Of a stretch of DNA of 64,000 nt, positions 16,701 through 24,835 are shown one piece after another; the stretch's first letter is position 1, and each line of letters begins with the position of its first letter. Under the pieces are notes generated by a model. It was not told the DNA's origin and made no database searches. It was given only the letters and a program-made list of their open reading frames with translations. This stretch comes from Flavobacterium sp. CFS9. Its GTDB lineage: Bacteria > Bacteroidota > Bacteroidia > Flavobacteriales > Flavobacteriaceae. Both the position numbers and the translations under genes were made by a program. The DNA is taken from positions 4,526,001 through 4,590,000 of the forward strand of contig NZ_AP031573.1 in the NCBI RefSeq assembly GCF_041154745.1. The letters run 5' to 3'.

Positions 16701-18073
16701 ACAATTAAAATGATAATTTCTCCAAAGGCCGCACTGGTACGTATTTTGGATGCCGACTCGAAAACTTCCTCGTCCATCTCATCCTGGGTAAGATTATTGA
16801 GCGACTTGCGCATAGCAAGATGATGGAGCGTTGCCTCCACCACAATTACCGCACCGTCGACAATAAGGCCAAAATCAATGGCACCCAGTGACATCAGGTT
16901 GGCGCTTACGCCAAAGACATTCATCAGTCCAAGCGCGAAAAGCATGGCAAGAGGAATTGCTGATGCCACAATTAGCCCTGCGCGGAAATTCCCCAGAAAC
17001 AGCACCAGCACGAATATCACGATCAATGCACCTTCTACAAGGTTCTTCTCTACGGTGCTGATGGCGCGTCCCACAAGATCCGTACGGTCAAGGTATGGCT
17101 CGATAACGACGTCGTCTGGAAGCGATTTCTGGATGGTCGGCAGCTTCTCTTTGATGCGCTTCACCACCTCGTTGCTGTTTTCACCCTTAAGCATCATCAC
17201 CACGCCTCCGACTGCATCTACCTGCCCGTTATAGGTCAGGGCACCGTATCTCACAGCTTTTCCGAAGCGCACCTCGGCAACATCGCTTACATAAATTGGC
17301 GCGGCTCCCGTATTCTTAACCACGATCTTTCTTACATCATCAAGTGAGGTCACAAGACCGATTCCCCTGATGAAATATGCGTTTGGCTTCTTGTCAATAT
17401 AAGCTCCTCCGGTATTCTGGTTGTTTTTCTGAAGTGCCGTAAAGATGTCCGGGATGCTAACCCCCATAGCTTTCAGCCTGTCAGGGTTCACGGCAACCTC
17501 ATACTGCTTGAGCTCCCCTCCAAAACTGTTCACTTCGGCAATCCCGGGAGTTCCGTAGAGCTGCCTTGCCACAATCCAGTCCTGCATGGTTCGCAGGTCT
17601 TTGGCATTGTATTTATTTTCGCTTCCTTTTTTAGGATGGATAATGTACTGGTACACCTCGCCAAGACCGGTGCTCACAGGAGCCATTTCAGGAGTTCCGA
17701 TCCCCTGCGGGATTCGGTCTGTTGCCTCCTTCAGCCTTTCGCTGATGAGCTGTCTGGCAAAATAGATGTCCGTTTCTTCATCGAACACAACTGTGATAAC
17801 AGAAAGCCCGAATCGCGATATGCTTCGGATTTCCTGGATCTTCGGCACAGTGGCAATGCTCTGTTCAATGGGAAAGGTTACCAGCTGCTCCACTTCCTGT
17901 CCTGCAAGCGTAGGGCAGGTCGTAAAAATCTGAACCTGATTGTTTGTGATGTCAGGAACGGCATCTATGGGCAGTTTCGTTGCGCTCCAGGCGCCCCATA
18001 ATATGAGAACCAAAGTCATTAACCCAATAATGATTTTGTTTTTTATGCTGAATTTAATTATACTATCTAACAC
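13757..18073 (-). CDS. CusA/CzcA RND metal pump fused to a CusC/TolC-type outer-membrane factor
   Basis: 1438 residues from a GTG at 18073 (VLDSIIKFSIKNK...); upstream in-frame sequence looks non-coding. Residues 1-1040 are a full HME-RND antiporter: LPIDAVPDITNNQVQ, the TM4 proton-relay motif DFGLIVDGAVIVVEA, and the repeat porter domains. Near 1045-1060 comes a second hydrophobic signal (AIIVLFIAGLGSANAQQ), and residues 1061-1438 are a TolC/CusC-type outer-membrane efflux protein with paired coiled-coil repeats. The two parts belong in different membranes, so cleavage at ANA-Q by signal peptidase is likely. Such fusions occur in Bacteroidota. Substrate (Cu, Ag, Zn, Co, Cd) not determined from sequence. 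Confidence 0.93.
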   Translation of the reverse strand: MLDSIIKFSIKNKIIIGLMTLVLILWGAWSATKLPIDAVPDITNNQVQIFTTCPTLAGQEVEQLVTFPIEQSIATVPKIQEIRSISRFGLSVITVVFDEETDIYFARQLISERLKEATDRIPQGIGTPEMAPVSTGLGEVYQYIIHPKKGSENKYNAKDLRTMQDWIVARQLYGTPGIAEVNSFGGELKQYEVAVNPDRLKAMGVSIPDIFTALQKNNQNTGGAYIDKKPNAYFIRGIGLVTSLDDVRKIVVKNTGAAPIYVSDVAEVRFGKAVRYGALTYNGQVDAVGGVVMMLKGENSNEVVKRIKEKLPTIQKSLPDDVVIEPYLDRTDLVGRAISTVEKNLVEGALIVIFVLVLFLGNFRAGLIVASAIPLAMLFALGLMNVFGVSANLMSLGAIDFGLIVDGAVIVVEATLHHLAMRKSLNNLTQDEMDEEVFESASKIRTSAAFGEIIILIVYIPILTLVGVEGKMFRPMAQTVGFAIFGALILSLTYIPMMCALFLSKKPQHKETFSDKMMNRIQNIYQPLLAKVIEIKYAVVGVTVAIFLIAVFCFTRMGGEFIPQLQEGDYAFHCILPQGSSLNQSIETSMQASRIIKQFDEVKMVVGKTGAAEVPTDPMPPEATDLMVVLKPQKEWKSGRSYTELAEAIMEKLEVIPGVFFEKNQPIQMRFNELMTGIRQDVAVKIFGENLDTLSQYAKEVGQVIQSVPGATSPQIERVSGLPQINIEYDRTRIANYGLTIEDVNDVVSTAFAGKSTGQVYENERRFDLVVRLDSVHRSSIDDVSNLMIPTSTGVQVPLSQVAKIDYKLGPAQISREAGKRRIVIGFNVAGRDVQSVVQDIQKKLAEKVKLPPGYYFTYGGQFENLQAASARLMIAVPVSLLLIFGLLYFTFRSFKQATLIFTAIPMSAIGGIFALMLRGMPFSISAGIGFIALFGVAVLNGIVLIGTFNQLEKEGMDNIFERVKEGTITRLRPVLMTAMVASLGFLPMAISSSAGAEVQKPLATVVIGGLVTATFLTLFVLPLLYIIFNTKFDFKGKFKLRNTTAIIVLFIAGLGSANAQQRIPIEKAVETALQSNQQLDINKSEIQAAGLNVKTALDIPKTGVFAENEDLRPSDRTGILKIGISQSFAWPGLYAARKSYFKNQLQYSQLNTVLLNATIKRDVRTAYYKLWYLQDKQLLYQRLDSIYTQLAKTAEVRLKAGDVAQLDRIAAEAKLLELKAFSEQNKKDMTVQQQQLMMLMNLNEWLLPVEAPLGKAEVSFTESGGKHPLLTLQEQNVKIASSNVSVMRNSNMPELSGRVFSQKLYGLNDPYTGFSATASFPLFGAVSAHNKVKAAKAEKEVQEKNLAYQTQLLATQKNSSAAEIEKNLSLLNFYETSGLKQAEDIIKASTLSYRSGEISFAELGQFLTQAVGIRQNYLDVLNQYNLSAVQFDYFNNK

Positions 18074-18245
18074 TATGCATTTAATTTTAACGTTTAGAAA
18101 ATAGTCTGTCCTCCCATGCAGAAATGGGGACAATGAAAAGCGCGCGCAGGCATCCCGAATGGATACGGAAAATCAAATGCATGCTGGGCAGGACCGTTAA
18201 GTCCTGACAAAAATCACTTCACGTGATAAGCGCAATCCGAAAAAT

Positions 18246-18569
18246 CTAAACGAAAAATTTAGGGGGCTGCCAGATGCTGCCCGTGTAGGTTGAATTTACC
18301 TGGCAGTCCTTAATGACAGTATTCTTGGAACTGATAGGCTGCTGGGGAAGATTAAGGTCCGGCATCTTAAAGCTGAACTTTATTACCGAAACGCTGCAGC
18401 AGGAGCACTGGCAGAATGGCGAGCAGTGGTCGTCATTATCACTGCTGTGGTTATGGGACAGCTCTTTCTGCGCAGTTTTAGAGGAAATACAGCTATTGTA
18501 TACGTCACTGCACGGAACCGCAAGCAGCCCTAGAATGTAAAGTAATAATATTGTTGTTTTCCATCTCAT
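18246..18569 (-). CDS. Small exported His/Cys-rich protein upstream of the RND pump
   Basis: 107 residues with an N-terminal hydrophobic signal (TTILLLYILGLLAVPCSD) and a dense metal-ligand patch: SHNHSSDNDDHCSPFCQCSCC. Resembles the small Bacteroidota family catalogued, I believe, as DUF6660, often placed directly before copper/heavy-metal RND genes. First gene of the pump operon; likely a periplasmic or membrane metal-binding accessory. Function not established. Confidence 0.75.
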   Translation of the reverse strand: MRWKTTILLLYILGLLAVPCSDVYNSCISSKTAQKELSHNHSSDNDDHCSPFCQCSCCSVSVIKFSFKMPDLNLPQQPISSKNTVIKDCQVNSTYTGSIWQPPKFFV

Positions 18570-18573
18570 GGGA

Positions 18574-18608
18574 CAAATGTAAAAAATAGTTTATGCAATC
18601 CGATTGCA
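18574..18608 (-). promoter_or_regulatory. Promoter and Fur-type 7-1-7 palindrome of the pump operon
   Basis: On the - strand a perfect Bacteroidota -7 box TACATTTG (18574-18581) stands only 4 bases before the ATG, so the transcript would be almost leaderless. Just upstream is the perfect palindrome TGCAATCCGATTGCA (18594-18608), a 7-1-7 inverted repeat, the usual geometry of Fur/Zur/PerR operators, positioned to overlap the -33 region and repress. The likely binder is the Fur-family regulator at 11702-12118. Confidence 0.5.
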
Positions 18609-18626
18609 AAGTGGCATCCTGCATTG

Positions 18627-18742
18627 TAAAATTAGAAACCTGCCCTCCGCAGTAAAGCGGGATTGCAGGCAGGCGGTTACTTCCTTCCTATTTTTATGCT
18701 ACGCAAAGTAACAACCTGATTTTGTAGACATTCTGAATTTTT
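18627..18742 (-). ncRNA. Possible short RNA or leader: conserved element, -7-like box and GC-rich hairpin
   Basis: Reading the - strand: AAAAATTCAGAATGTCTACA (from 18742) matches the element before the LtaS-like gene, then GTTACTTTGC (18703-18712) similar to a -7 box, then 30 bases later a hairpin with outer stem CCTGCC/GGCAGG (18639-18673) and inner CCGC/GCGG, followed by TTTCTAATTTT. Promoter-hairpin-T tract spacing would give an RNA of roughly 70 bases. Highly tentative. Confidence 0.25.
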
Positions 18743-18825
18743 GCGCGATCAGCTGAAAAAAAATGTTTTTTTTTCTCTGCATCCAATTAATGACGAAATA
18801 ACTGCGCAGGCCTCACATGCAGCAA

Positions 18826-19284
18826 TTATAGATGAAGCTTCATGCCTTCATGGGTCGGCATAAAGCCCAGGCTCTCGTAAAACTTCACAGCCTCAGGCCT
18901 TTTTTTGTCTGTGGTAAGCTGGACCAGATGTGCCCCGCGCTGTCTTGACCTCTCTATGGCCCACTCGAACATAAGCCTTCCGAATCCCTTTCCGCGGTCT
19001 TCCCTCCTTATCCTGACCGCCTCTATCTGCGCCCTTACTCCGCCCTGATAGGTTAGATACTGGATGAAGCTCAGCTGCATGGTTCCCACCAGATCTCCGG
19101 CCTCATTAGTCACGGCGATAAGTTCCTGCGAGGGATCGGCATCGATTTTCTCGAACGCCTTAATGTAGGCATGTGGCAAAGGAAGCTGGAAATCCTCCCT
19201 GCCCTGCCCAAGGGCATCATCAGAAAGAAGCCTGATGATTTCGGGCAGATCATCTGCTGCTGCAGTTCTAAAAATTAAATTCAT
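18826..19284 (-). CDS. GNAT-family N-acetyltransferase
   Basis: 152 residues with a complete GNAT fold. Acetyl-CoA loop in IRREDRGKGFGRLMFEWAIE (the R-x2-G-x-G/A pattern), preceded by the central strand QLSFIQYLTYQGGVRAQIEA and followed by GAHLVQLTTDKKRPEAVKFY and ESLGFMPTHEGMKL. The acceptor is unknown. Monocistronic by spacing. Confidence 0.92.
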   Translation of the reverse strand: MNLIFRTAAADDLPEIIRLLSDDALGQGREDFQLPLPHAYIKAFEKIDADPSQELIAVTNEAGDLVGTMQLSFIQYLTYQGGVRAQIEAVRIRREDRGKGFGRLMFEWAIERSRQRGAHLVQLTTDKKRPEAVKFYESLGFMPTHEGMKLHL

Positions 19285-19375
19285 ATCAATGTTTTTTGGG
19301 TATGCCGCTTTCTCCCTTTCATATTCCTTAAGCCATTTAGACTAGCACTTTAAAGAAAAGAGAACGATTTAAATT

Positions 19376-20875
19376 TTAAAATATGCTGTTATACTTTTCT
19401 ATCAGCTGGTTTCTGTCCATTTCACCAGCCATCCAATCCCTGACATCTTTCACGCGCTGCTTGACGTTGTTTTTTTTGATTTCCATTGCTTGGTCAAATT
19501 CATCCGCGTCGAAATCTGCCGTGCTGCCGAGTTCCGTAAAAAATATATGAAATGGTGTCCAGTCTTCATCGGTCAATATCTTATGCAGCGGTCTATGTGC
19601 AGTTTCACGCAATACGTCAAAATACAATCCATTAATTTTCCGCGCTGAAACTTCAACCTCCATGAAGGAAAATAGCCTTTGAAAGAAAAAGGACTCCCCT
19701 ATACTTATGCCCTTAGCATCTTCCAAGGTATACAATGAAGGACAGGAATACTCATCATTATCCAGATTATTATAATCTATAAAAGCGCAGATCTTGCCAG
19801 GAACGCATACCACATCTAGATGCTCATGAATGGCGTCAATTTTATTCTCATCGTAAAATATGGCAATGTTATCGGCGGCCGTTTTATTGTTCCATTCTGT
19901 TTCAAAAGCGAAAATTCCCTTGAAAAAAGGAACAGAACTCATCGGGCCTTCGCATATTCTGTCAATACCTTCAAGAGAATCTTTAAGTGTGGACGAACTT
20001 AATGTCGTTTTGATTTCAATTACGGCAATCACGGCTTCCTTTTTTACCACTACAAGATCATCTTCCCTAAAAACTGGAATATAATTGTGCTGGTCATAAA
20101 TTATGATATCAATCTGCTTGCTGCTACCCTCTATAAATCCTGTTGCGACGTGAAATTTTTTGGGCACAAATTTCCGCAGGACGGAAATGAAAAGCCTCTC
20201 CCTGTAATTTCCGACAGTCTGGCCGTGGCTGATGACATAATTGATACGCTCGCTCTGGCTTCTGATTTCATTTGAAATCGAAGAAAGATATCTTTTTTTA
20301 TTTTCTAGTGCGATTTCGTTAATGCCAAGCGCAATATATGTGCCTAATTTTAATTTAACATATTTAAATGTGCCCGCGGCCAAGCGAGATTTTATAATCC
20401 CTGAAGCCTGTAATTTAGACACTCCGATTTCGCTGACTAATAGATCAATGCAGCCATCAACCTTTAACCTTTTCTGGGAGGAGGAATGCATCGTATTGAT
20501 TACCTTGTGCCAGTTGTTTTTTATCATGCTCTGGAGCCTACCATACTTTTCATCGCTAAAAGTACACGTTCTGTCTACAATCACAAATGGATCGACCTGC
20601 TGTTTAAATTCGTCCATGTTATAAGTTACCAAGCCTCGTGCTTTTGTCTTTTCATCGTCACAGGTCCAATAAAACCTCACAGAATCTCCATCAATTGAAA
20701 TAATTTTGCCTGTCTGGGCTTCGCCGTAGTCGTCTTTATGATTTATTATCAAATGATGTTCCTGCTGTAGAAACACTAAGAATTCTTTTGTTGTCAATAT
20801 TATGTCCTTTAGGTTACTATTTAAAATTTTGTTCGCTATTAGTCCAGCAGAACCACAGGACACGATATCCTGCAA
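19376..20875 (-). CDS. Nuclease-like protein of unknown function (DUF6602-like core)
   Basis: About 499 residues if translated from the TTG at 20875; no ATG occurs until residue ~86, and another TTG at residue 27 is possible, so the start is uncertain. The middle part reads RERLFISVLRKFVPKKFHVA, then SSKQIDIIIYDQ, then VIAVIEIKTTL: the E...D...E-x-K order of PD-(D/E)xK nucleases, as in the DUF6602 group. N-terminal ~90 residues include a small beta-rich segment; C-terminal part is alpha-rich. Composition is more AT-rich than the metal genes beside it. Likely mobile defence or stress gene; role unproven. Confidence 0.6.
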   Translation of the reverse strand: MQDIVSCGSAGLIANKILNSNLKDIILTTKEFLVFLQQEHHLIINHKDDYGEAQTGKIISIDGDSVRFYWTCDDEKTKARGLVTYNMDEFKQQVDPFVIVDRTCTFSDEKYGRLQSMIKNNWHKVINTMHSSSQKRLKVDGCIDLLVSEIGVSKLQASGIIKSRLAAGTFKYVKLKLGTYIALGINEIALENKKRYLSSISNEIRSQSERINYVISHGQTVGNYRERLFISVLRKFVPKKFHVATGFIEGSSKQIDIIIYDQHNYIPVFREDDLVVVKKEAVIAVIEIKTTLSSSTLKDSLEGIDRICEGPMSSVPFFKGIFAFETEWNNKTAADNIAIFYDENKIDAIHEHLDVVCVPGKICAFIDYNNLDNDEYSCPSLYTLEDAKGISIGESFFFQRLFSFMEVEVSARKINGLYFDVLRETAHRPLHKILTDEDWTPFHIFFTELGSTADFDADEFDQAMEIKKNNVKQRVKDVRDWMAGEMDRNQLIEKYNSIF

Positions 20876-21066
20876 CTTAAGGCGAATTTAAGAAATTTTT
20901 CTTAGCATCTCTGCTGTCCCAGCCATATGGTGCCCGTACTTGACGTTTCAGACAATAAAGTGTGCATGAATCTTTTACATGTGGAAATCTAGCAATTTAC
21001 GGCACATTATTTGGTGCTTTTCTTGATAAAACATTAATTTACTGCTAACTAACTTATCTGAAAATT

Positions 21067-21456
21067 ATGAAAAAAACTTTATTTTCTCTTCTGGTATTCG
21101 CAATGTCTATAAGCGCATCCGCCCAGAGCCAGTCCGCTTCGAATGCAAATGCATTTCCCTGCATTGACACTGGATACAGGCTATACCCCACTAATAATAT
21201 GTGGACCTATATCAAACTCAACACCCGAAACGGACAGATGTGGCAGGTTCAGTGGGACACTGGAAAAAACAGGTTCGAGTCTCCCCTTTCGCTCAAGGCG
21301 CTTGCAGCACCCGATCAGGAAAAAAACAACAGATTTGTCCTCAGCCCCACCACCAATATATACAATTTCATTCTGCTGGACCAGATCGACGGACGCGTCT
21401 GGCAGGTGCAATGGTCAAGCAAACCCGAAGAGCGCGCCATTTTAGCCATAGAATAG
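21067..21456 (+). CDS. Small exported protein with two tandem WQVQW repeats
   Basis: 129 residues. Signal peptide MKKTLFSLLVFAMSISASAQ, then two related ~36-residue repeats: RLYPTNNMWTYIKLNTRNG-QMWQVQW and VLSPTTNIYNFILLDQIDG-RVWQVQW. Each looks like two beta-strands with an aromatic core. Small secreted proteins of this type are widespread in Flavobacteriia; no function known. Confidence 0.75.
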   Translation: MKKTLFSLLVFAMSISASAQSQSASNANAFPCIDTGYRLYPTNNMWTYIKLNTRNGQMWQVQWDTGKNRFESPLSLKALAAPDQEKNNRFVLSPTTNIYNFILLDQIDGRVWQVQWSSKPEERAILAIE

Positions 21457-21580
21457 AAAAGGCCGAAATAGCATTTTCCTTTATCGGTTCGCAGCATTAT
21501 TTTTTGCACTCTGATGCGGAACCGGCATTTACACTTTTGGATGGGCAAGACTGCATAAAGGCATGAAGTTAAATCTTTGC

Positions 21581-21628
21581 TATATTTGTTTTATGCCGGC
21601 TGATTTTGTTTAAAATGCCTTATATTTG
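21581..21628 (+). promoter_or_regulatory. Two perfect TATATTTG -7 boxes
   Basis: TATATTTG occurs at 21581-21588 and at 21621-21628, the second 39 bases before the ATG at 21667. Both match the Bacteroidota TAnnTTTG consensus exactly; a good -33 TTTG partner at 17-20 bases was not found. Confidence 0.4.
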
Positions 21629-21666
21629 GCCGGAACAAACAATAAAATCAGCATTTTCTCTTTAGC

Positions 21667-22029
21667 ATGAAGCATTTTAAAGGCATATTGATAATGGCGC
21701 TCCTTGCCATGCGGATGCTTTACGGCGTTGAAATCCACAGCGTCTCTTCCGTGCTTGCCGATTGCGCCGAAATGCAGAATATTTCAGGCAGGAAAGCCCA
21801 CCAGTGCGCCGTTGATGCGCCCCATAGCAAAAAGAAAATCCGCATAAACGCTTCTTCCCAAGACAAGAAAGAGAAGCATAAAACCGCTGCGCTTTTAAAA
21901 TCCCTAACAGAAAAATTTACTGATGACGCGCTTTCGCTTCCTCACAGCAAAAGCACCGCTTATTTTAAGCTGGACACTGCATTTGCAGACGCTTTAAAAA
22001 ACTCACTGCACAGACTCCATTTTTTCTAG
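21667..22029 (+). CDS. Small exported hypothetical protein
   Basis: 120 residues with an N-terminal hydrophobic segment (GILIMALLAMRMLYGVEI), then a Lys/Ser-rich, low-complexity middle (SKKKIRINASSQDKKEKHK) and a short amphipathic C-terminus. No family recognised. Supported by its own -7 boxes and codon use like its neighbours. Confidence 0.5.
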   Translation: MKHFKGILIMALLAMRMLYGVEIHSVSSVLADCAEMQNISGRKAHQCAVDAPHSKKKIRINASSQDKKEKHKTAALLKSLTEKFTDDALSLPHSKSTAYFKLDTAFADALKNSLHRLHFF

Positions 22030-22398
22030 ACTCAAAATTAAATTCCGAATTTACCTATTCGATGGCATAACTATCAATAGTCAGCTCAGCATAACGTAAA
22101 AGAAGGCCGTTTTTTATGTTCTCTGCTGCCATCTGCGATTGCCAGCCTGTATAACAGCGCGCTATCCAGATGCAAAACCAAACATAAAAAGTGACGGCTT
22201 ACGAGAAAAGCCCGTTTTTAACATTCGGCTTCAAGAGTCTGATATGCCCTGTAAAACTATGGCAGCCCGCACTCCCGCGGCGCTTTCCAATACAGCTGAA
22301 AACCTGTTTAAACCAATTAAAACCAGACCCGCCGACGGTCTGCAAATCACTATGGCTATTCTGTATTCAGACGGAATAATCATCGATCATTTAATGCA
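22030..22398 (+). other. Intergenic stretch without a convincing gene
   Basis: A frame of 87 codons (22139-22402) exists but has no family resemblance and overlaps the next start. No terminator or repeat was recognised. Confidence 0.4.
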
Positions 22399-23448
22399 AT
22401 GAAAAATTTAATTCTTTCTTTTATATCGCTTTTGGCAGTCCATAGCGCCCAGTCACAAAAAAACTCGCTTAAGAGATACCTCGAAAAACAGGATGCTTCC
22501 ATAACCGATACGGTCATCTGTTTGAAATCCTCGGATTCGGTCTGGGCTGATCTTCCTGTGACCCTAATCAGGGGGCGTGAAAAAGGTCCAACCCTTACCC
22601 TAGCCGCCGGAATCCGCGAAGGCGGATTTTCCGCCGCCGCTTCCCTGCTGCAGCTTCGCCGTGAGATAATGCCTGAAAAGCTCAAGGGAAACCTCATTAT
22701 TATTCCCGACGCTGATGTGCAGCGCTACAGCGGCCGCAGCTCCCAATCCGACAACATACGAATGTCCCATCTTTCCGATGCTTTTCCGGGCAGCGCCAAG
22801 GGAACCGCGGCAGAATTGATCGCCGATTTTATTTCGACAGCTGTCTTTGATGCCACTGATGTATTTCTGGAGCTGAACGGCTGCGATTCCGGCAGTGATC
22901 CGATAGCTTTTATGTGCTACTACGACAATGCGGAATTCATGCAGCAGACAATGCTGGCGTACCGCCTGAGTGAAGCAAGCGGGCTCGGCACCATCCTGAG
23001 CCATCCGTACCCGCTCTCATCAGGAGAGCCTTCAAAATGCGCCGTGAAGCAGGCGGTCAGGCTGGGAATTCCGTCATTGAGCATGACATTAGGCGGATAT
23101 GAAAAACAGGGATCCTCCAGCCAGCCATCGGCTGAAGAAGCGCTTTACAGGATTATGGCAGAATTGGAAATCTACAATAATGGCACAACAAAGCCTTCCC
23201 GCGCAAAGAAATTCAGGTATAACAGAAAGGCCTGCATAAAGGTTCCATTTCAGGGCATATTCTGCAGCTCCATTAAGCCAGGGGATAAAATCAAAGAAAG
23301 CCAGAAGATAGGCAATCTGACCGATATTTTCGGCAACAGGAAAAAAACTCTCAGAGCCCCCGAGTCGGGCACCGTACTTTACAAAACAGATGCAGATGCT
23401 GTAAATGCTGACGAAACTGTAATCTGCATCGGATACAGGATCCAATAG
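22399..23448 (+). CDS. Degenerate AstE/AspA-like (M14) exported protein
   Basis: 349 residues with a signal peptide (LILSFISLLAVHSAQS). The fold follows succinylglutamate desuccinylase/aspartoacylase: AAGIREGGFSAAASLLQLRR, LKGNLIIIPDADVQRYSGRS, DAFPG, DVFLELNGCDSG, and a C-terminal beta-hammerhead ending in FGNRKKTLRAPESGTVLY. The zinc ligands are missing: GIHGxE becomes GIREGG (His to Arg73, Glu to Gly76) and DLH becomes ELN (His to Asn160); the LNR...FPG arginine is also gone. It is probably a non-catalytic binding protein or uses different chemistry. Family assignment good, activity doubtful. Confidence 0.75.
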   Translation: MKNLILSFISLLAVHSAQSQKNSLKRYLEKQDASITDTVICLKSSDSVWADLPVTLIRGREKGPTLTLAAGIREGGFSAAASLLQLRREIMPEKLKGNLIIIPDADVQRYSGRSSQSDNIRMSHLSDAFPGSAKGTAAELIADFISTAVFDATDVFLELNGCDSGSDPIAFMCYYDNAEFMQQTMLAYRLSEASGLGTILSHPYPLSSGEPSKCAVKQAVRLGIPSLSMTLGGYEKQGSSSQPSAEEALYRIMAELEIYNNGTTKPSRAKKFRYNRKACIKVPFQGIFCSSIKPGDKIKESQKIGNLTDIFGNRKKTLRAPESGTVLYKTDADAVNADETVICIGYRIQ

Positions 23449-23557
23449 CAGAAATAGCTGCTGGATTTCGATTTGGAGCAGTTTCTGCCAAGACAGATAA
23501 CTACGCTGCGCACTGCATGCCTGTATCCATTTCTTTAACACAATTAAATCAAAGATC

Positions 23558-24631
23558 ATGAATGAGATTTTAACCACCCCGCTTTGGGGAAACACAATAT
23601 ATAAATGGCTCACAGCACTGATAATTATAATTGTCCTTTTCGCGATTATAAAAATATTCAAAGTGTACATTTTCAAGCGGCTCAAAAAATGGGCGGCTGC
23701 AACCGCCACATCCTGGGATGAATTCGCAATGGAAGTCATTGAGAAGAACATTCTTCCCCTGCTGTACATAAGCACCGTTTATTTTGCCCTGCAGACTTTG
23801 GCCTTGGGCCTAAGGGCAAAAAATATTCTTCATACGGCATATATGATTGCCATCACTTTTTTTATAATCAAAATTATAATTGCCGCTTTCAAAAAATTCG
23901 TGCTGTCCTTTATCAAACGCGACCAGGACAGCGAAAGCAAAGAAAAGCAGGCAGGCGGGCTTATCGCTATCGTCAATATCATCATCTGGCTATTAGGCGC
24001 CGTATTTCTGATTGATAATATGGGCTACAATGTGACAACCATTGTAGCGGGTCTGGGTGTCGGAGGTATTGCTATCGCGCTTGCGGCACAGACCGTGCTT
24101 GGAGATCTCTTCAGCTATTTTGTCATCTTCTTTGACCGTCCATTTGAAATCGGAGATTTTGTGACGGTGGGCACAGACAGCGGCGTTATCGAATATATCG
24201 GGATAAAGACCACCCGAATCAGAACCCTGAACGGAGAACAGCTTGTCTGTTCCAATACAGACCTGACCAACTCCAGGCTGCGCAACTTCAAACGGATGGA
24301 AAGAAGAAGGATTGTTTTCGCAATCCGTGTCACCTACCAGACCACTGACAGACAGCTTAGGGACATTCCCGGTATTGTCGGAGACATAATAGCCTCGAAA
24401 GATAAACTGAGCTATGACAGGGGGCATTTTTCAGGTTTTGGGGATTTCAGCCTTAACTTTGAATTCGTCTACTACGTCGATGACCCGGATTACAATTTCT
24501 ATATGGACGCCCAGCAGGCCGTCTATCTTGAGATTTTCAGTGCCTTTACAGAAAAAGGAATTGAGCTTGCATATCCAACGCAGACCATACAGATTGAAAG
24601 CCTTCCGGTATTCTCAGTTGCAAGGAACTAA
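23558..24631 (+). CDS. MscS-family mechanosensitive channel
   Basis: 357 residues. Three to four N-terminal membrane segments lead into the pore helix TIVAGLGVGGIAIALAAQTV, followed by the beta domain (FDRPFEIGDFVTVG, GVIEYIGIKTTRIRTLNGEQ, NTDLTNSRLRNF) and a C-terminal alpha/beta domain. Opens under membrane tension to release osmolytes. Single gene; ends at a clear terminator. Confidence 0.93.
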   Translation: MNEILTTPLWGNTIYKWLTALIIIIVLFAIIKIFKVYIFKRLKKWAAATATSWDEFAMEVIEKNILPLLYISTVYFALQTLALGLRAKNILHTAYMIAITFFIIKIIIAAFKKFVLSFIKRDQDSESKEKQAGGLIAIVNIIIWLLGAVFLIDNMGYNVTTIVAGLGVGGIAIALAAQTVLGDLFSYFVIFFDRPFEIGDFVTVGTDSGVIEYIGIKTTRIRTLNGEQLVCSNTDLTNSRLRNFKRMERRRIVFAIRVTYQTTDRQLRDIPGIVGDIIASKDKLSYDRGHFSGFGDFSLNFEFVYYVDDPDYNFYMDAQQAVYLEIFSAFTEKGIELAYPTQTIQIESLPVFSVARN

Positions 24632-24681
24632 ATAACAACATACTAGGCGATATTCTTTCGCTGAAAATCTTCACACTTATT

Positions 24682-24713
24682 AAAGAGACAATTAACTAAT
24701 AATTGTCTCTTTT
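24682..24713. terminator. Intrinsic terminator between convergent genes
   Basis: AAAGAGACAATTA pairs perfectly with TAATTGTCTCTTT around the loop ACTAA, followed by T. Serves the MscS gene and possibly the - strand HEPN gene. The same stem sequence recurs at 36683-36713 with one base changed. Confidence 0.8.
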
Positions 24714-24835
24714 CCTGCTGACATAAAGCGCAGGCGAATGGTTTTGATGATCAATAATCGTTTTCCCGTCCATTTTGGATGCTCCGATTTTTAAAATAAG
24801 CTCCCAAGACACCACAAGCTGAATGCTAAAAAGTA

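Noticed and set aside
22139-22402. 87-codon frame before the AstE-like gene
   Set aside because: It overlaps the next start and shows no family pattern; kept as an empty gap.
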